From Branchiostoma floridae (taxonomy: Eukaryota > Chordata > Leptocardii > Amphioxiformes > Branchiostomatidae), in contig NC_049995.1 in assembly GCF_000003815.2 (NCBI RefSeq), positions 13,230,062 to 13,294,061 of the forward strand: a DNA stretch of 64,000 nucleotides, in the 5' to 3' direction. The position numbers and the translations under genes were made by a program. Below are positions 53,059 to 64,000 of this stretch, piece by piece. Within the stretch, counting starts at the first letter, position 1. Every line of letters begins with the position of its first letter. The notes under the pieces were generated by a model. It was given only the letters and a program-made list of their open reading frames with translations. It did no database searches and was not told the origin of the DNA.

Positions 53059-56000
53059 CTACATAACAGTACACAACGTAGTTGCATCTTTTTCTGTATC
53101 ACCTATTCAACATCCACTTAGACCTTTTAGGATTATTTAGGATTGTAGATATTTCCTTTTAACACGGCCAAACCTATAGGTTTATTATTTCTGAATATGC
53201 GTGGTATATATTGAGGGATTTTTATGTTACCACATATAAAAGAAGACATTAATACAACACAGGGTCACACAATGCATTTCTAAACAGCATAATTGACTGG
53301 TCAGTTTGCATGTAGGTACACATATTATGACAAAAACACTATCGTATTCATAAACATTTCACATACATATCAAATAATTTCGAAATATTATTATTTCCGT
53401 TGCTGCAAATTTTAATGTATTCTGATTCGAAATTGTTTGGTGACTTACCTGATTTCACTCAAATCTTGGGAAACTGAAAAAAGAAAAGGGCAAATGAAGG
53501 CCTAATACGCAAAGTACAATATTGTTTTAAAAAATGCAATAAGATGTGCCACTGTACACTTTCATTTTACGACAGTTCTAAAATTTTACTTTTTTCTAGT
53601 TTCTACCTTATAGCCGCTGTTTTTAAAGCCACTCGTGCTGTATACAATGTCCCTGCCCAGTGAACATTTGGATTTTGTGCTGGAAGAGAGTTACTTAGAA
53701 AAACATTGATACTTGTCTTTCGCAAATAATTGTAGAATTTTAGATATAAACAATTCCTTGTACGTGTAACAGAAATACATAAATGTACATAGTTTTGTAA
53801 TATGGAACAACTATTGCAATATGTCTAGTCACAGTAATGACACATAGGCAATAAACGTACAAATTGAGTAGAGTTAACCTAAAAGGTATATACATACAAT
53901 ATAGTGTTTACAAATACTTTAATTTCTTTATTTTGCTCTCTGCCACCAATGGGCCACAGCAATTGACATAGATATACACTCAACAAAACAATGAAATCAT
54001 AAATAACTAGACACAAGTTACAAATGAAATCAATAAAACAAAGGCCAATTGTACATCAGTTAAAATGAAATGAAAATATGATAAGGGCAGAACCAAAACC
54101 ATAATTATATTAAACTTCATGAACAAAAGAGAAATCATAAAACTTAACAAGGACATGAGCTTATGTGGAACAAATCACAATTTTTCAAATGAATAAATAA
54201 ATCAGAAGAAACAAAACCATGTAAGGGTTAGTCCTCAGACTCCTCACAATTAGTTATATCAAATTAAAATAATTGCACATCAACACAAAATAAATCATCA
54301 ATCAAACATATGGAGGACAAAGGTTAAGCGGACAAGGACGACAGACAGAGTGGATGAACATGTTTGTTTCTTAAATTGAAGGCATTGTAAATAAACTTTC
54401 CTAACTGTCTTATTAATGTTGTAGTAGGGCCTGACATTAATTCCTTGAACTTGTGTGGGTCTGGTCGCGTGGCATAGTATTTTGGCAGGTGTTGTGTTCT
54501 TAAACTATGTAAATATGGGCATTCCATTACAAAGTGATACTCGCTTTCAATGACACCTTCTAAACAGAGAGGACATAATCTATCTTGTCTGTCCACATTT
54601 GTATGTCTACCTGTTTCTATACTTAGCTCGTGTGATGCACATCTCAGCTGTGCTAGTGCTTTTCTGTGGTTAAAAACATTGATTACACTCAGATACTTTT
54701 CTGTCACAAATCTGTCCTTGATTATGCAATATGTTTCTAGCCTATTAGTGTTTTCTATTTCATGGTTCCATATTTGAGTTGCCTGTAGTTTAGACCTTTT
54801 TTTAAAGACCTCAAAAAATACTTCTTTATTACTTACCCCCTGGCCATACCATGCTTCTTGCAGACCATGTGAAAACAGCAACTGCTTTACCTGGCTTAAC
54901 CAGGACTTCCTGTCCACCTGGTCAAGCTCGTATAGTAATTTGTAGCATTTCCTTGAATACCTGTTCTCATTCATCTCTAACACTTTTACCTAAAATTTAA
55001 TTATTCTAATTTGTCTCTGTACATAAAGAGGATGTCTCCCTAATTCTCCTCTAACTGCTGTATTTGATGCATTATGTCTGACTCCTAGGTAATACTTACA
55101 AAATTTATTGTGTACTATTTCTAGTTGTTTACACGGATGGAACCCCCAAATTTCGCACCCGTACATCATAATAGGCAAAATCATAGTATCAAACAATTTA
55201 AAGACTAACTCTGGGGATAATACACCAAACTTTTGAATCCTCTTCTTGATTATGAAAATTGCTTTGGATGCCTGTGATGCAAGAGTGTCCTAAGCCCTAT
55301 ACCAGTTTCCCCTGGAAGAGATGGTTTTACCTAGGTACTTGTAAGTGCTTACAACTTCAACTTTCTTTCCACCATAAAACCATCTCTCTGACCGCCTTAA
55401 CTTACCTCCATTCCGAAAAACTATCACTTTCGTCTTCACTAAATTTACTGTCATCTGCCATTTTTCACAATATTTGTTAAGTGCATTAAGGACCCTTTGC
55501 AGACCTACTATTGAGTCGGCACACAAGGCTAGGTCATCCGCGAACATTAAGCTTAAAATTTCAACATCATCCACTTGTATACCTCTACAACCACTTTGTG
55601 TCAAATAATCATCTAAGTCACTTAAAAAGAAGGCAAATAAGAAGGGGGATAATATACACCCCTGTCTTACCCTCTATTACATGTAAACACCTCACTCATA
55701 TCACTCTTCAGTCTGACACAGGATTTTACATCGGAATATAGTGATTGAACTAGTTTAACCATTTTACTACTTACTCCCCCATTTATTAATTTTTAAGGCC
55801 TTGGAAAAATCTACAAATGCGCAATAGAATCGTCCACCTGGTCTTGATAAATATTTATGCACCATAGCATTTAGACAGAACAAATTATCTAAAACACCAT
55901 AACCCTTCCTAAACCCCATTTGTGATTCCACTAGTTTTTCTTCAGCCTGACCCCAATTATTCAATCTTTTCCCCAGGATTGCAAGAAACAATTTGCCAAA

Positions 56001-59000
56001 TACTGATAATAGGGTAATACTTCTATAATTCCCCACATCATCTTTGTTTCCAGATTTGAATAATGGTTGAATAACACCTACTGTCCATTGTTTTGGTATT
56101 ACAACGAGCGTGAAACATTTATTGAACAACATTTTTAGGTATGGTAACAGAATTGAAATACTCTCATGAAAAAACTCTGGTAATAATTTGTCCATGCCAG
56201 GTGCTTTGCCTGCTTGAGATTCTTGACACTGTCTAAAATTTCCTCCTCAGAAATTTCTTTATCTAGGCTGTCAACCTCAGTATTACCATCGTTTTTACTT
56301 TGCAATGCACGTTCCCTTGTAAACAAACTCGATGATTTGTCTGATACTATGACCGGTCATAATATCGATGTAGGTGTTGTAACAGAAACATGGTTTACAC
56401 CTAGTCACCCTGTAGAATGCACTAATATAGAAGGGTACACACTCTTTTCCCGTTGTCGCACTACTGGCAGCCGCGGCGGGGGCATTGCCATTTATGTACG
56501 AGAGAGTATACCCGCTGAAATTATTGATTTTATCGTAACACCAACAGAGCTTGAGTGTCTATGGGTACTAGCTAAACCATATTGGACACCAAGGCACATT
56601 ACAAACTTAGCTATCTGTGTTGTTTATAACCCCCCAAGTAGTCCGTACCAGGATATGTTAGGTGATTATCTTCTCCACAGTATTGACAAGATTACCACCA
56701 AATATCCGCACGGGGGAATATGTATTATGGGAGATTTTAACAGGTTCGAAATCAAACCCGTTCTTCATGGAAGCAAGCTCGACCAAGTCGTGAAACACCC
56801 CACTAGGGGAGGGGCAGTACTCGACCTGATAATTACTAACTTGAAGTCATCCTACCAAAACCCTTGTATTGAAGAGCCATTGGGCCAGAGCGACCACAAC
56901 ACTGTGCTTTGGTACCCAGTAGACCACAAACCCACCAACACTACAACTAAAGTAACTTTTCGGCAAATGAAAGATTCTAATATACGCTCATTTGGACAAT
57001 GGATTTCACAACACCCATGGACCTGAGTCATGGACGCCGCAGATACCCCAACTAAAGGTGACAATTTTTACGACACTCTAAATGCTNNNNNNNNNNNNNN
57101 NNNNNNNNNNNNNNNNNNNNNNNNNNNNNNNNNNNNNNNNNNNNNNNNNNNNNNNNNNNNNNNNNNNNNNNNNNNNNNNNNNNNNNNNNNNNNNNNNNNN
57201 NNNNNNNNNNNNNNNNNNNNNNNNNNNNNAAACCAGGTAATTCGTTTATGTGCAAAAGCTAAAAAACGCCATTATGTTTCCAGGGTAAAATCCCTTAAGA
57301 AAGATAACCCAGCTAAATGGCACCAATGTTTGCGCAAGATTTTAAACTCTTCTAGATCCCCTGTCTCGGTTTGTCTCCCTGACAATGCGCACTTACATGA
57401 CAAAGACATTGCCAAACTAATCAATGATCACTTCTCATCAATAGTGAATGAATTGCCCCGTTTAGATCTTGACTTGTTACCCACTTACCTACCATCACCG
57501 TCCAGGCCACCACGTATTTTCCCATGGGAGGTCTACGAAACGTTAAGACGCCTTAACTCTAATAAGAGTAACGGTCCGGATAACGTGCCCCCTAAAATAG
57601 TCAAACAGTATGCGGTTGAATTCAGCGAAGTCCTCGCTCATATCTTCAACTCCTCTTTAGAGGAAGGCTATGTTCCAAAACCAAGGAAGCAGGCCATTAT
57701 CTCACCAATTCCCAAAAAGTCGCCAGCCTCACTTAACAACCTACGGCCAATCTCTTTAACTTCAGTCCTTATCAAAGCTTTTGAATCATTTGTAACGAAA
57801 TGGGTCCTTCAGGACGTGGCAAATGTACTTGACCCCAACCAGTTTGGCTGTAGAAGAGGAATGTCCACTGTTCACTACTTAACTGCAATGGTCAACTCGA
57901 TCCTCCTTGGTGCAGAAAGCCCAAAAAGTATCCAAACGATTCTTTTAACAAATTTTAATTAACAAAATGTTACAGTATAATGTACGTCCCTCAATTTTGC
58001 CATGGCTCTGCAATTTTCTTAGTAACCGATTACAATGTGTCCGCTACCACGGTAACCGATTACAATGTGTCCGCTACCACGGTGTAACTTCAAGTTGGAG
58101 AGAAATTTCGTCTGGCGTCCCCCAAGGCACAAAATTAGGTCCTATACTCTTCTTAATTTATATTAATGACGCCCTTAGAGAAGACGTTTTAGACCGTTAT
58201 AAATTTGTCGACGACTTAACAATATGTGAAAGTAGAATGTTCTATGAACCCAGCCAAGTACAAATTAAATGGCTGGGCGTCAAAAAACGACATGATCCTA
58301 AACGGTGAAAAATTTAAACTACTAATGATTTCGTTTATGAAAGACTGCCCCCCTCCTCCGACAATCTCACTTAACGATACGCCCCTTGAATACACGGAAG
58401 ACGCATGTATACTTGGCCTATGGTTCTCCAAAGATCTTAGTTGGAGCAAACATGTTGACATCATTACACAAAAGGCAAGTTCACGCCTTTTTTGGCTGAA
58501 AAAATTAAAACGATTTGGACTCCCCACACAAGATCTCATCGAATTCTATCAGGGTTACATACGGCCTACTTTAGAGTACGCTGCTCCAGTTTGGAGCCCG
58601 AGTATCACGGCGCTGCAATCCATGAAGATCGAGCGAGTACAAAAACGTGCCCTAAGAATTATCCTTGGCCTCCATTATACATGTTATGATGAAGCCCTAG
58701 CCCATTTTTGTCTCCCCTCCTTAGAAAACAGGAGGAAAAACCTTAGCCTTAAGTTTGCCAAATCTCTGTTTAGTTCCCCTATGTTTAGAAGCTGGCTACC
58801 CCCAACACGTTCGGAAGTTCATGGTAGAGACCTAAAAAGTGCGAACAAACTTTGCATTCCATCGACCAAAACAAATCGTTACAAAAACAGCCCCATCCCA
58901 TACTTCACCCACCTTTTAAATACATGTACCTGAAAAGATCTCCCATGTCTCTCAATCCACCGCCACAGTCTTCATTTATACTTTGTATAACAATTTGTTT

Positions 59001-62000
59001 TGTTTCCCTTTGTTTTATTCCTATAATACGACTTCTTGTAATTGTATATTTTCATAGATTTTACACATGTATGAAGTACAATGTCTAAAATGCGCAATTC
59101 AGCCTCTTCTACTGTGTAGAAGTAGCTGCGATGTATTTTATTGTTCACTGACTGAACTAATAATAAACCAATCTTATTACAGTGATCAGAATTTTCCCAC
59201 ATACTATTGGCATTGCTCTCGGCTGTATGTTCCTCTTCTGACTTATTGAAAAGTTCTTCAAAATAATTAGCAAAACCCTGTACACTAATATTTCCAATGT
59301 TAATCACTTTCTTTCCTTTTACTAAATTCCAAAAATAATTGACCCCGTAAGCTAAATTAAGATTATTTATTGGTACATGAAAATAAAAAAGGGGCTGCCT
59401 GTCAGAGTCTAGTATACACTTTAAGTTAGAATATAAAAGATTCAAGAATATTTGCCAACAAGATCAAAGACTAAATTGAAAATCAATTTAAGAGTAATTG
59501 CAGCAATGTAACAAAATGTAAGTTAAAGGCTGTCAGCTACATCCTGTTTTCCTCTCCTAGCCTTACTGTTGAACAATGTCAATATAAAATTCAAAGAAAG
59601 GAAATTGAAAATGAGGACATTGTGGAGAAATAAGTTTTGAAATTCAATTAATTGATAAAAGGATGCTTCGTCCTGCTTCTAAATGAGATGTTAAACTAGA
59701 TGCTATTTACAATGATACTAACCTCTGCGTGTGGCGATGTTTCTTTTGATTGTGTATTGTCACTTTACACCCACCGTAGATTTTGATTGTTATTATGTAT
59801 GATAATGCAAGTTGCAACAATGGTACATCTTATTGAATCTTCACTGAGAAACGAAGTTACAGTTTGTATTGAATGTGTCACCTACACCGAAGTATAAACG
59901 AAAAGCCAGTGACTTGTCTTAATTTACCTTTGCTTGACTGTTTCCTGACACAACACATGAACCAAATGAAGGCTGCAGCCAAGATAACAATACAGACACT
60001 TCCGATGGCAATGACGGCTACTCCTGAAAAAGCACGGTCTGTCAATGGTACATCTACGGTTATAACTTGCATATGGCAATTGAACACTGGTCCTATTGAA
60101 GAAGCATATGTTACCGAAGCGCCATTTCCTTTTAGGTATGTGTTGCATGTTTTGACACTTTAAAGGCATACTACGGAGTTTTTTTGCGCTCAAATTTGAT
60201 ATATTCTAGAATTAAGAAATATCAGATTTACTACCACTTTTTGTCACTTTTTGACACTTTTGTGTCGTTATTTCACGTTTGCAACATAAGGATTAGCCTA
60301 CAAAACATTCTGCTCTAGGCACGCTGTAACCTGTTGACCTCCCTAGTTAGACCCTCCTGTTTCTAAATAACAGCATTCTTGCCACCGGTAGGTCCCCCGG
60401 GGTGGGGTAATCAGTTAGCACATGAATGGCAGACTGCAGATAAAGAACACAATGGAGATCTTCTTTGCAAACACCCATATCTAATCATTCTAAAATAGCA
60501 TATAATAATGAACTTTTAGTCTATTTCGTAGGATATCATCAAGCTGAGGTCATATTCCCTTCAAAACTGCAGGAAACCTTGAACAGAAAGCTAGTCTACT
60601 GTACTCAGAGGAACTGTCAACTGGCCCCCCACTGGGAAGCCAGGCTGATTAGCAAGAAACAACAACACACAGCGGCAGTAACCAGCCTGTGCCCATCTGT
60701 TTCTTGGAAGATCACAATTTTTATACATCATGATTATGTGGTGCATTGATGTCGCAGCATCTCTCCCTGAACATTGGTATGCAATGCTATAGGGTTGATT
60801 GAACTAACAATGTAAAGAAAAAATAGGAAAAGCTACTTTTTGTTTTGTTCAAAAACAACGTAGTATGCCTTTAAAACTCTTTCAATTCAGTTACTACAAG
60901 ATTTTGCACAATCCTTACCACAATGTCAAACTACGGTGTTAAATGACTTTATCACCTTCATCGCCTTGTAAATAGACTGCAGACACCACAATCCCAGCAA
61001 TAGCAATCGTCAAACCCAGAGAGAACTCAAGTAACATGGTTGAAACAGGTAAGTTCATACCGTTGTCTAAAAAAAACAGAACAGTAAATGGTAACAGAAT
61101 GAAACAAATCTTTGGTCAAACAATTACTGTAACTATGTTTTAATCATTATTCATGAAATAGCTAAATTACAATTTGCTAATTTAATTCGTACTTCTTTAT
61201 ACACCCTGACACAGGCAAAAGCTTCAGTAATGTAAACATGCAACATCAACTCTCATGATTTCCAAAACCGCTAACAATCATATATAAAATGGCTGAGACT
61301 TGTTGATAAATACTCCACATAGTATGCACACTTATGTTCAAAACATTCTGGAGAAGGCCTTGATGACACTGTTCTATGAATAGATGGTTAATGACCTGCC
61401 TTGTTGTGTATATTTTGTCATAAGACCTGGTCATTTTCTATAACCACCAAATACATTATGATGTGGTTATAGCAAAGGAGCAGGCGTTATGACACCATGT
61501 ACACCGTGGAATTGGCGGGTCATTAACGTTATTATTATGTAGCACATCCAAAACAATCCGTTTGATTCCTTTGATACTTTACATATTGATAGATGTTTTG
61601 AATTTCTGAGAAATACATTTTGAAAAAATACATTTGTCCTTTTTGATGTAAAAGTGATTGCAGATTTCATTTTGAAACCAAAAATTTCGTAGACAAATAT
61701 TCGTAACTTTGCGATCTTGACATCTCAAATCTTTTAAAATCATATCTACTGTACTGCATTGATGAAAATTTCTCCCTGTTGGATTTGATTCTGATTCATC
61801 ACTGTTCTATGAACTTCTTCTGATTTGATCCAGTGTTGAAACAAAAATAATACCAGTGTTAAATCCTTTTCTATATGTTACGACGTCATAACCAATATGA
61901 AACGGGGCCTTCTGATTGGTCAAAGTCGCCTGGCTATATGGTAATATCTTGTAATCAGCTGAATTAATGTTACCTGCTGCTAAGTTAAATTGACCGACAA

Positions 62001-62739
62001 TATGCAATACTGATTTCAAGTACTTGAATTTGGTGGCTTAAGTTATGAAATGCGCGCTATACCTGTCATTGTATGTCTAAGAAACTTACCAAACGATTTG
62101 AACAGAAATCCACCAATTGCTGCTGCGATGCTCATTACGGCTGCACCAGCAGATAATAAGACGATTGCGAGAAATCCCTGTTGACGTTCTGTAAATAGAT
62201 CAAGTAAACATTTTGAAGCAAATAATTGTATACTGATAAAGGTCATTCATCGTTAGCCCTGAGTTTCCAAAGAAAAGCTGAATGCATGACTGGACAAAAG
62301 GAATTACATTGTATACATACAAGAAAATTATATTTCTCTTAGCAAGTAACGTCTTTTTGAACACAACAAGTGTGTGAGGAAAGAAAACAACAAAAAAAGT
62401 TAACATTTGTAAGCAAGGCCAATCGTTGCAACTTCATTACTAATATTTTGCTCCTTTGGTGTAATGCATTTTGCCATCTTATGTCAACGTTGTCACAAAT
62501 AGAGAAAAAAGTCCACCTTTCGCGTAACACCATTATAAATCAAAATGTAGTATGCTAGCAGACATGAAAACTTTTCTTACCATTTCCACCGTCAACAACA
62601 GCCATTATGATCACAGCAATTGCCAACAAGACTCCAACCAGAGGTCCCATACATGCCAAGAGATTCATCGCCCCACATGTACATGTACATGTACAACAAC
62701 AACAACATGTCTCTGTGCAAATACAACAAGTCCATGTAC
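52923..62739 (-). CDS. Gene C: putative four-transmembrane protein, 6 exons seen
   Basis: Exons 62581-62739, 62090-62188, 60956-61066, 59928-60023, 53449-53473, 52923-53058, all in compatible phase. The first four each hold one hydrophobic helix: MGPLVGVLLAIAVIIMAVV; LAIVLLSAGAAVMSIAAAIG; SLGLTIAIAGIVVSAVYL; VAVIAIGSVCIVILAAAFIW. The last two give a cytoplasmic tail with a Gln/Glu stretch (HQVELQQQSLEDAY), ending GNGPIA then TGA at 52923-52925. Before the first helix the frame is Cys-rich and reaches a good acceptor (TTTTTCCACAG) at 62740, so a further 5' exon probably lies to the right. I do not recognise the family; a tetraspan of MS4A-like or similar layout is possible. The 6.5-kb intron before the tail holds nested LINEs. 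Confidence 0.68.
53930..56305 (-). mobile_element. LINE 1, 3' part: degenerate reverse transcriptase
   Basis: Non-LTR RT on the minus strand in several broken frames: KDDVGNYRSITLLSVFGKLF and ESQMGFRKGYG (55767-56195), MFADDLALCAD with the FADD catalytic box (55290-55604), IMMYGCEIWG (54990-55196), and a C-terminal zinc-knuckle-like CPLC...HFVMECP (54324-54983). Frameshifts and stops between pieces show it is dead. Its 5' half continues at about 59090-59460 beyond an inserted second LINE. Confidence 0.85.
56305..59085 (+). mobile_element. LINE 2 (CR1/L2-like), inserted into LINE 1
   Basis: Plus-strand element. It starts within the endonuclease (CNARSLVNKLDDL, TETWF, GGGIAIYV, GDFN, SDHNTVLW; 56310-57020) and, after the gap 57087-57229, has the RT (KSNGPDNVPPKIV, LRPISLTSVLIKAFE, GVPQGTKLGPILF, FVDDLTI) and the C-terminal part (GYIRPTLEYAAPVWSP), ending at a stop near 58933. 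It is 5'-truncated and inactive: the segment with the first catalytic Asp is missing near 57955 and a 25-base tandem duplication lies at 58030-58082. Confidence 0.88.
57087..57229. other. Assembly gap (143 N)
   Basis: Run of N inside LINE 2, between the endonuclease and reverse transcriptase portions. Confidence 0.99.
59090..59460 (-). mobile_element. LINE 1, 5' part separated by the LINE 2 insertion
   Basis: Minus-strand frame with FWNLVKGKKV, ANYFEELFNKSEEEH and similar linker text that precedes the RT in non-LTR ORF2 proteins. It would join the piece starting at 56305. The upstream remainder of LINE 1 is missing (5' truncation near 59460). Confidence 0.7.
60161..60875. mobile_element. DNA element with AGGCATACTACG inverted ends
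   Basis: TTTAAAGGCATACTACG at the left and CGTAGTATGCCTTTAAA at the right form matching inverted ends, about 710 bases apart. The interior shows no transposase motif. In the gene C intron between helix exons 3 and 4. Confidence 0.75.
61388..61526. mobile_element. Fold-back MITE, TTAATGACC family (copy 2)
   Basis: Related to 34361-34539: TTAATGACCTGCC at the left, GGCGGGTCATTAA at the right, and AGGCGTTATGACACCATGTA inside. Related flanking DNA continues to about 61950. In a gene C intron. Confidence 0.8.
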
Positions 62740-64000
62740 CTGTGGAAAAATGTCAGGAAGAAGATTATATACAGTCATATGCATAGCGACCACCTGGCCA
62801 TTGCGGTCACTTTTTGTCTGTCCCTTGCATTTTTCCATCGACCTAAGCATTAAGAAATAGTCTATAGCAGGCACCTTTCCAACGTGACCACGGCCACACA
62901 ACTTCCGGTCCCGCAGATACAGATACAGACCCAATGCCTATTGCGGCCACACAGCGGCCGTATGTCACCCTGCGTCGGGGTTATAATCGTAGATTGCGAG
63001 AATTTGGAGTTACCAATAGGGTCATTCTGACGGTAGCGGAAGGTACGAGACAGTGCATTAAACGTTAGAGCACACGTCTTTGTCGGCGAATTTACCAACA
63101 TTAGGCGTGCCAATATCACTCATTTCCGGTAGATTTAACTTTGGCAGGGTCAGTTGAATTTTTTGACGATCGAGACAATGCTACTTGGCGAGAAATATCA
63201 CTGGGTACAGATCATGTTTAAATTATTGCTTGTTGTCAATGGACCGATCCTGAAGCCCGTCCCCTGTTCGATCATATTCTGTTTCGAACACCTCCGGACA
63301 AAACTGGTCGCCGCCGCTATTTACCTGATACAAAACGACAGACTTCTGTTCAGCTTTTTGGGCCCTGAAATCATCTCAGACCGGGCCGAAAAAAATGCTG
63401 CCTTTTTTTATGAAGGCTACATCCACTGGGCCGGGTACATTCGTTTGGGGAGGGGGGCGGATAAATAGCTGCGGTAAGCTTAAGGGCGTTATAATTTCAG
63501 TCAAAGCGGAAGCAAGAGACACTCAATAGCATTGCAATGTTGGTGGGCAGGAGTGCCCGGTTTCTGACGCACGGTCGATGCACGTAAAAACCGGGGTACT
63601 TATTTCTGTGACGGGGCTTCTACTGCGTTTGTTCTATGCATAAAAGCTGCATGCGTGCTCATGACAAAAACAAAACTAAGAAAAAAGCAGTTCGGGCACT
63701 AGTGGAGAGGGGGCTTGTATTGCACGCCAACTAATAAGACCCTGCTACAAAGTATGCTATTGCAGAGTCCCGTGTCTTATACATGCCCTGCTCTACACGT
63801 GCACCCTGCCCACCAACAAAGTAATGCTATGTCTCTCCCTCCCAAAAAGCTATACTCAGTGGGTGTATTATTCAACAAAGAATAGCATAGCATGTCTCCT
63901 TTAGCTATTTCTGTCTCACTGGGGCTGTTTTTGACGGAGGTGTTCGAAATAGAATAAGGGGTTCTACCTGATTCTATTTGTTCGATATGGCGTTCGATCA
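62740..64000. other. Right-edge region, no gene assigned
   Basis: More GC-rich than the rest. GAACACCTCCG near 63288 and CGGAGGTGTTCGAAA near 63936 are inverted copies, which suggests a repeat element continuing past the window. An open frame at 63181-63468 (+) has no recognisable domain. The 5' exon of gene C may lie here or beyond. Confidence 0.4.

Noticed and set aside
56214-57026. A 270-residue plus-strand open frame as a host gene
   Set aside because: Its first part is antisense LINE 1 and the rest is the LINE 2 endonuclease; it spans a transposon junction.
59700-59780. Possible extra gene C exon (a basic His/Arg-rich peptide on the minus strand)
   Set aside because: Acceptor is poor and the phase does not fit either neighbour, while 59928-60023 joins 53449-53473 directly in phase.
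63154-63468. 104-codon plus-strand open frame
   Set aside because: No recognisable domain; the region looks like part of a repeat with inverted ends continuing off the window.

Overview
The window is animal genomic DNA. Genes are split into many short exons with GT/AG splice sites, introns carry SINEs, LINEs and MITEs, and the coding content is immunoglobulin (Ig), FN3, EGF, SEA and receptor tyrosine kinase (RTK) domains. The exon style, the tandem Ig/RTK paralogues and the CR1/L2-like retroelements fit a lancelet (Branchiostoma-like) chordate. That assignment is an inference, not a proof. There are two assembly gaps, at 9163-9262 and 57087-57229.

All recognised genes lie on the minus strand, so they read right to left. 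Positions 200-8570 hold gene 0, a signal peptide plus at least seven Ig exons, a relic Ig exon, an EGF-like exon and a SEA domain; its 3' end is off the left edge. Positions 12282-28650 hold gene A, a 26-exon RTK: signal peptide, nine Ig exons (the first three V-like), FN3, SEA, transmembrane helix, tyrosine-rich juxtamembrane segment, kinase and a short tail. Positions 30608-43955 hold gene B, a 26-exon paralogue with the same plan but different Ig exons. Positions 45614-46600 hold a second copy of gene B's first two exons. Positions 52923-62739 hold gene C, an unrelated putative four-helix membrane protein whose large intron contains one LINE inserted into another.

Genes 0, A and B form a tandem array. 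The kinase halves of A and B are almost the same (one 182-base exon gives an identical peptide), while the ectodomains have diverged by exon gain, loss and sequence change. Promoter-proximal and 3'-flanking DNA is also shared. Almost every ectodomain exon is symmetrical (starts with two codon bases and ends with one), so exons can be added or skipped without changing frame. Each of the three genes carries a disabling lesion in one membrane-distal Ig exon: two frameshifts in gene 0, a nonsense codon in A, a 13-base deletion in B. All three damaged exons could be skipped in frame. Gene B also has an intact duplicate 5' module upstream.

The most notable signal is the receptor design. An Ig/FN3 ectodomain is joined to a SEA domain with a Gly-Ser autoproteolysis-type motif, an intact tyrosine kinase, three conserved juxtamembrane YxxL/V motifs, and a C-terminal tail matching the ITAM consensus (YxxL-x7-YxxL). 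This suggests a one-chain, immune-type receptor with kinase and ITAM-like substrate in cis. The motifs are read from the sequence; the function is inference.
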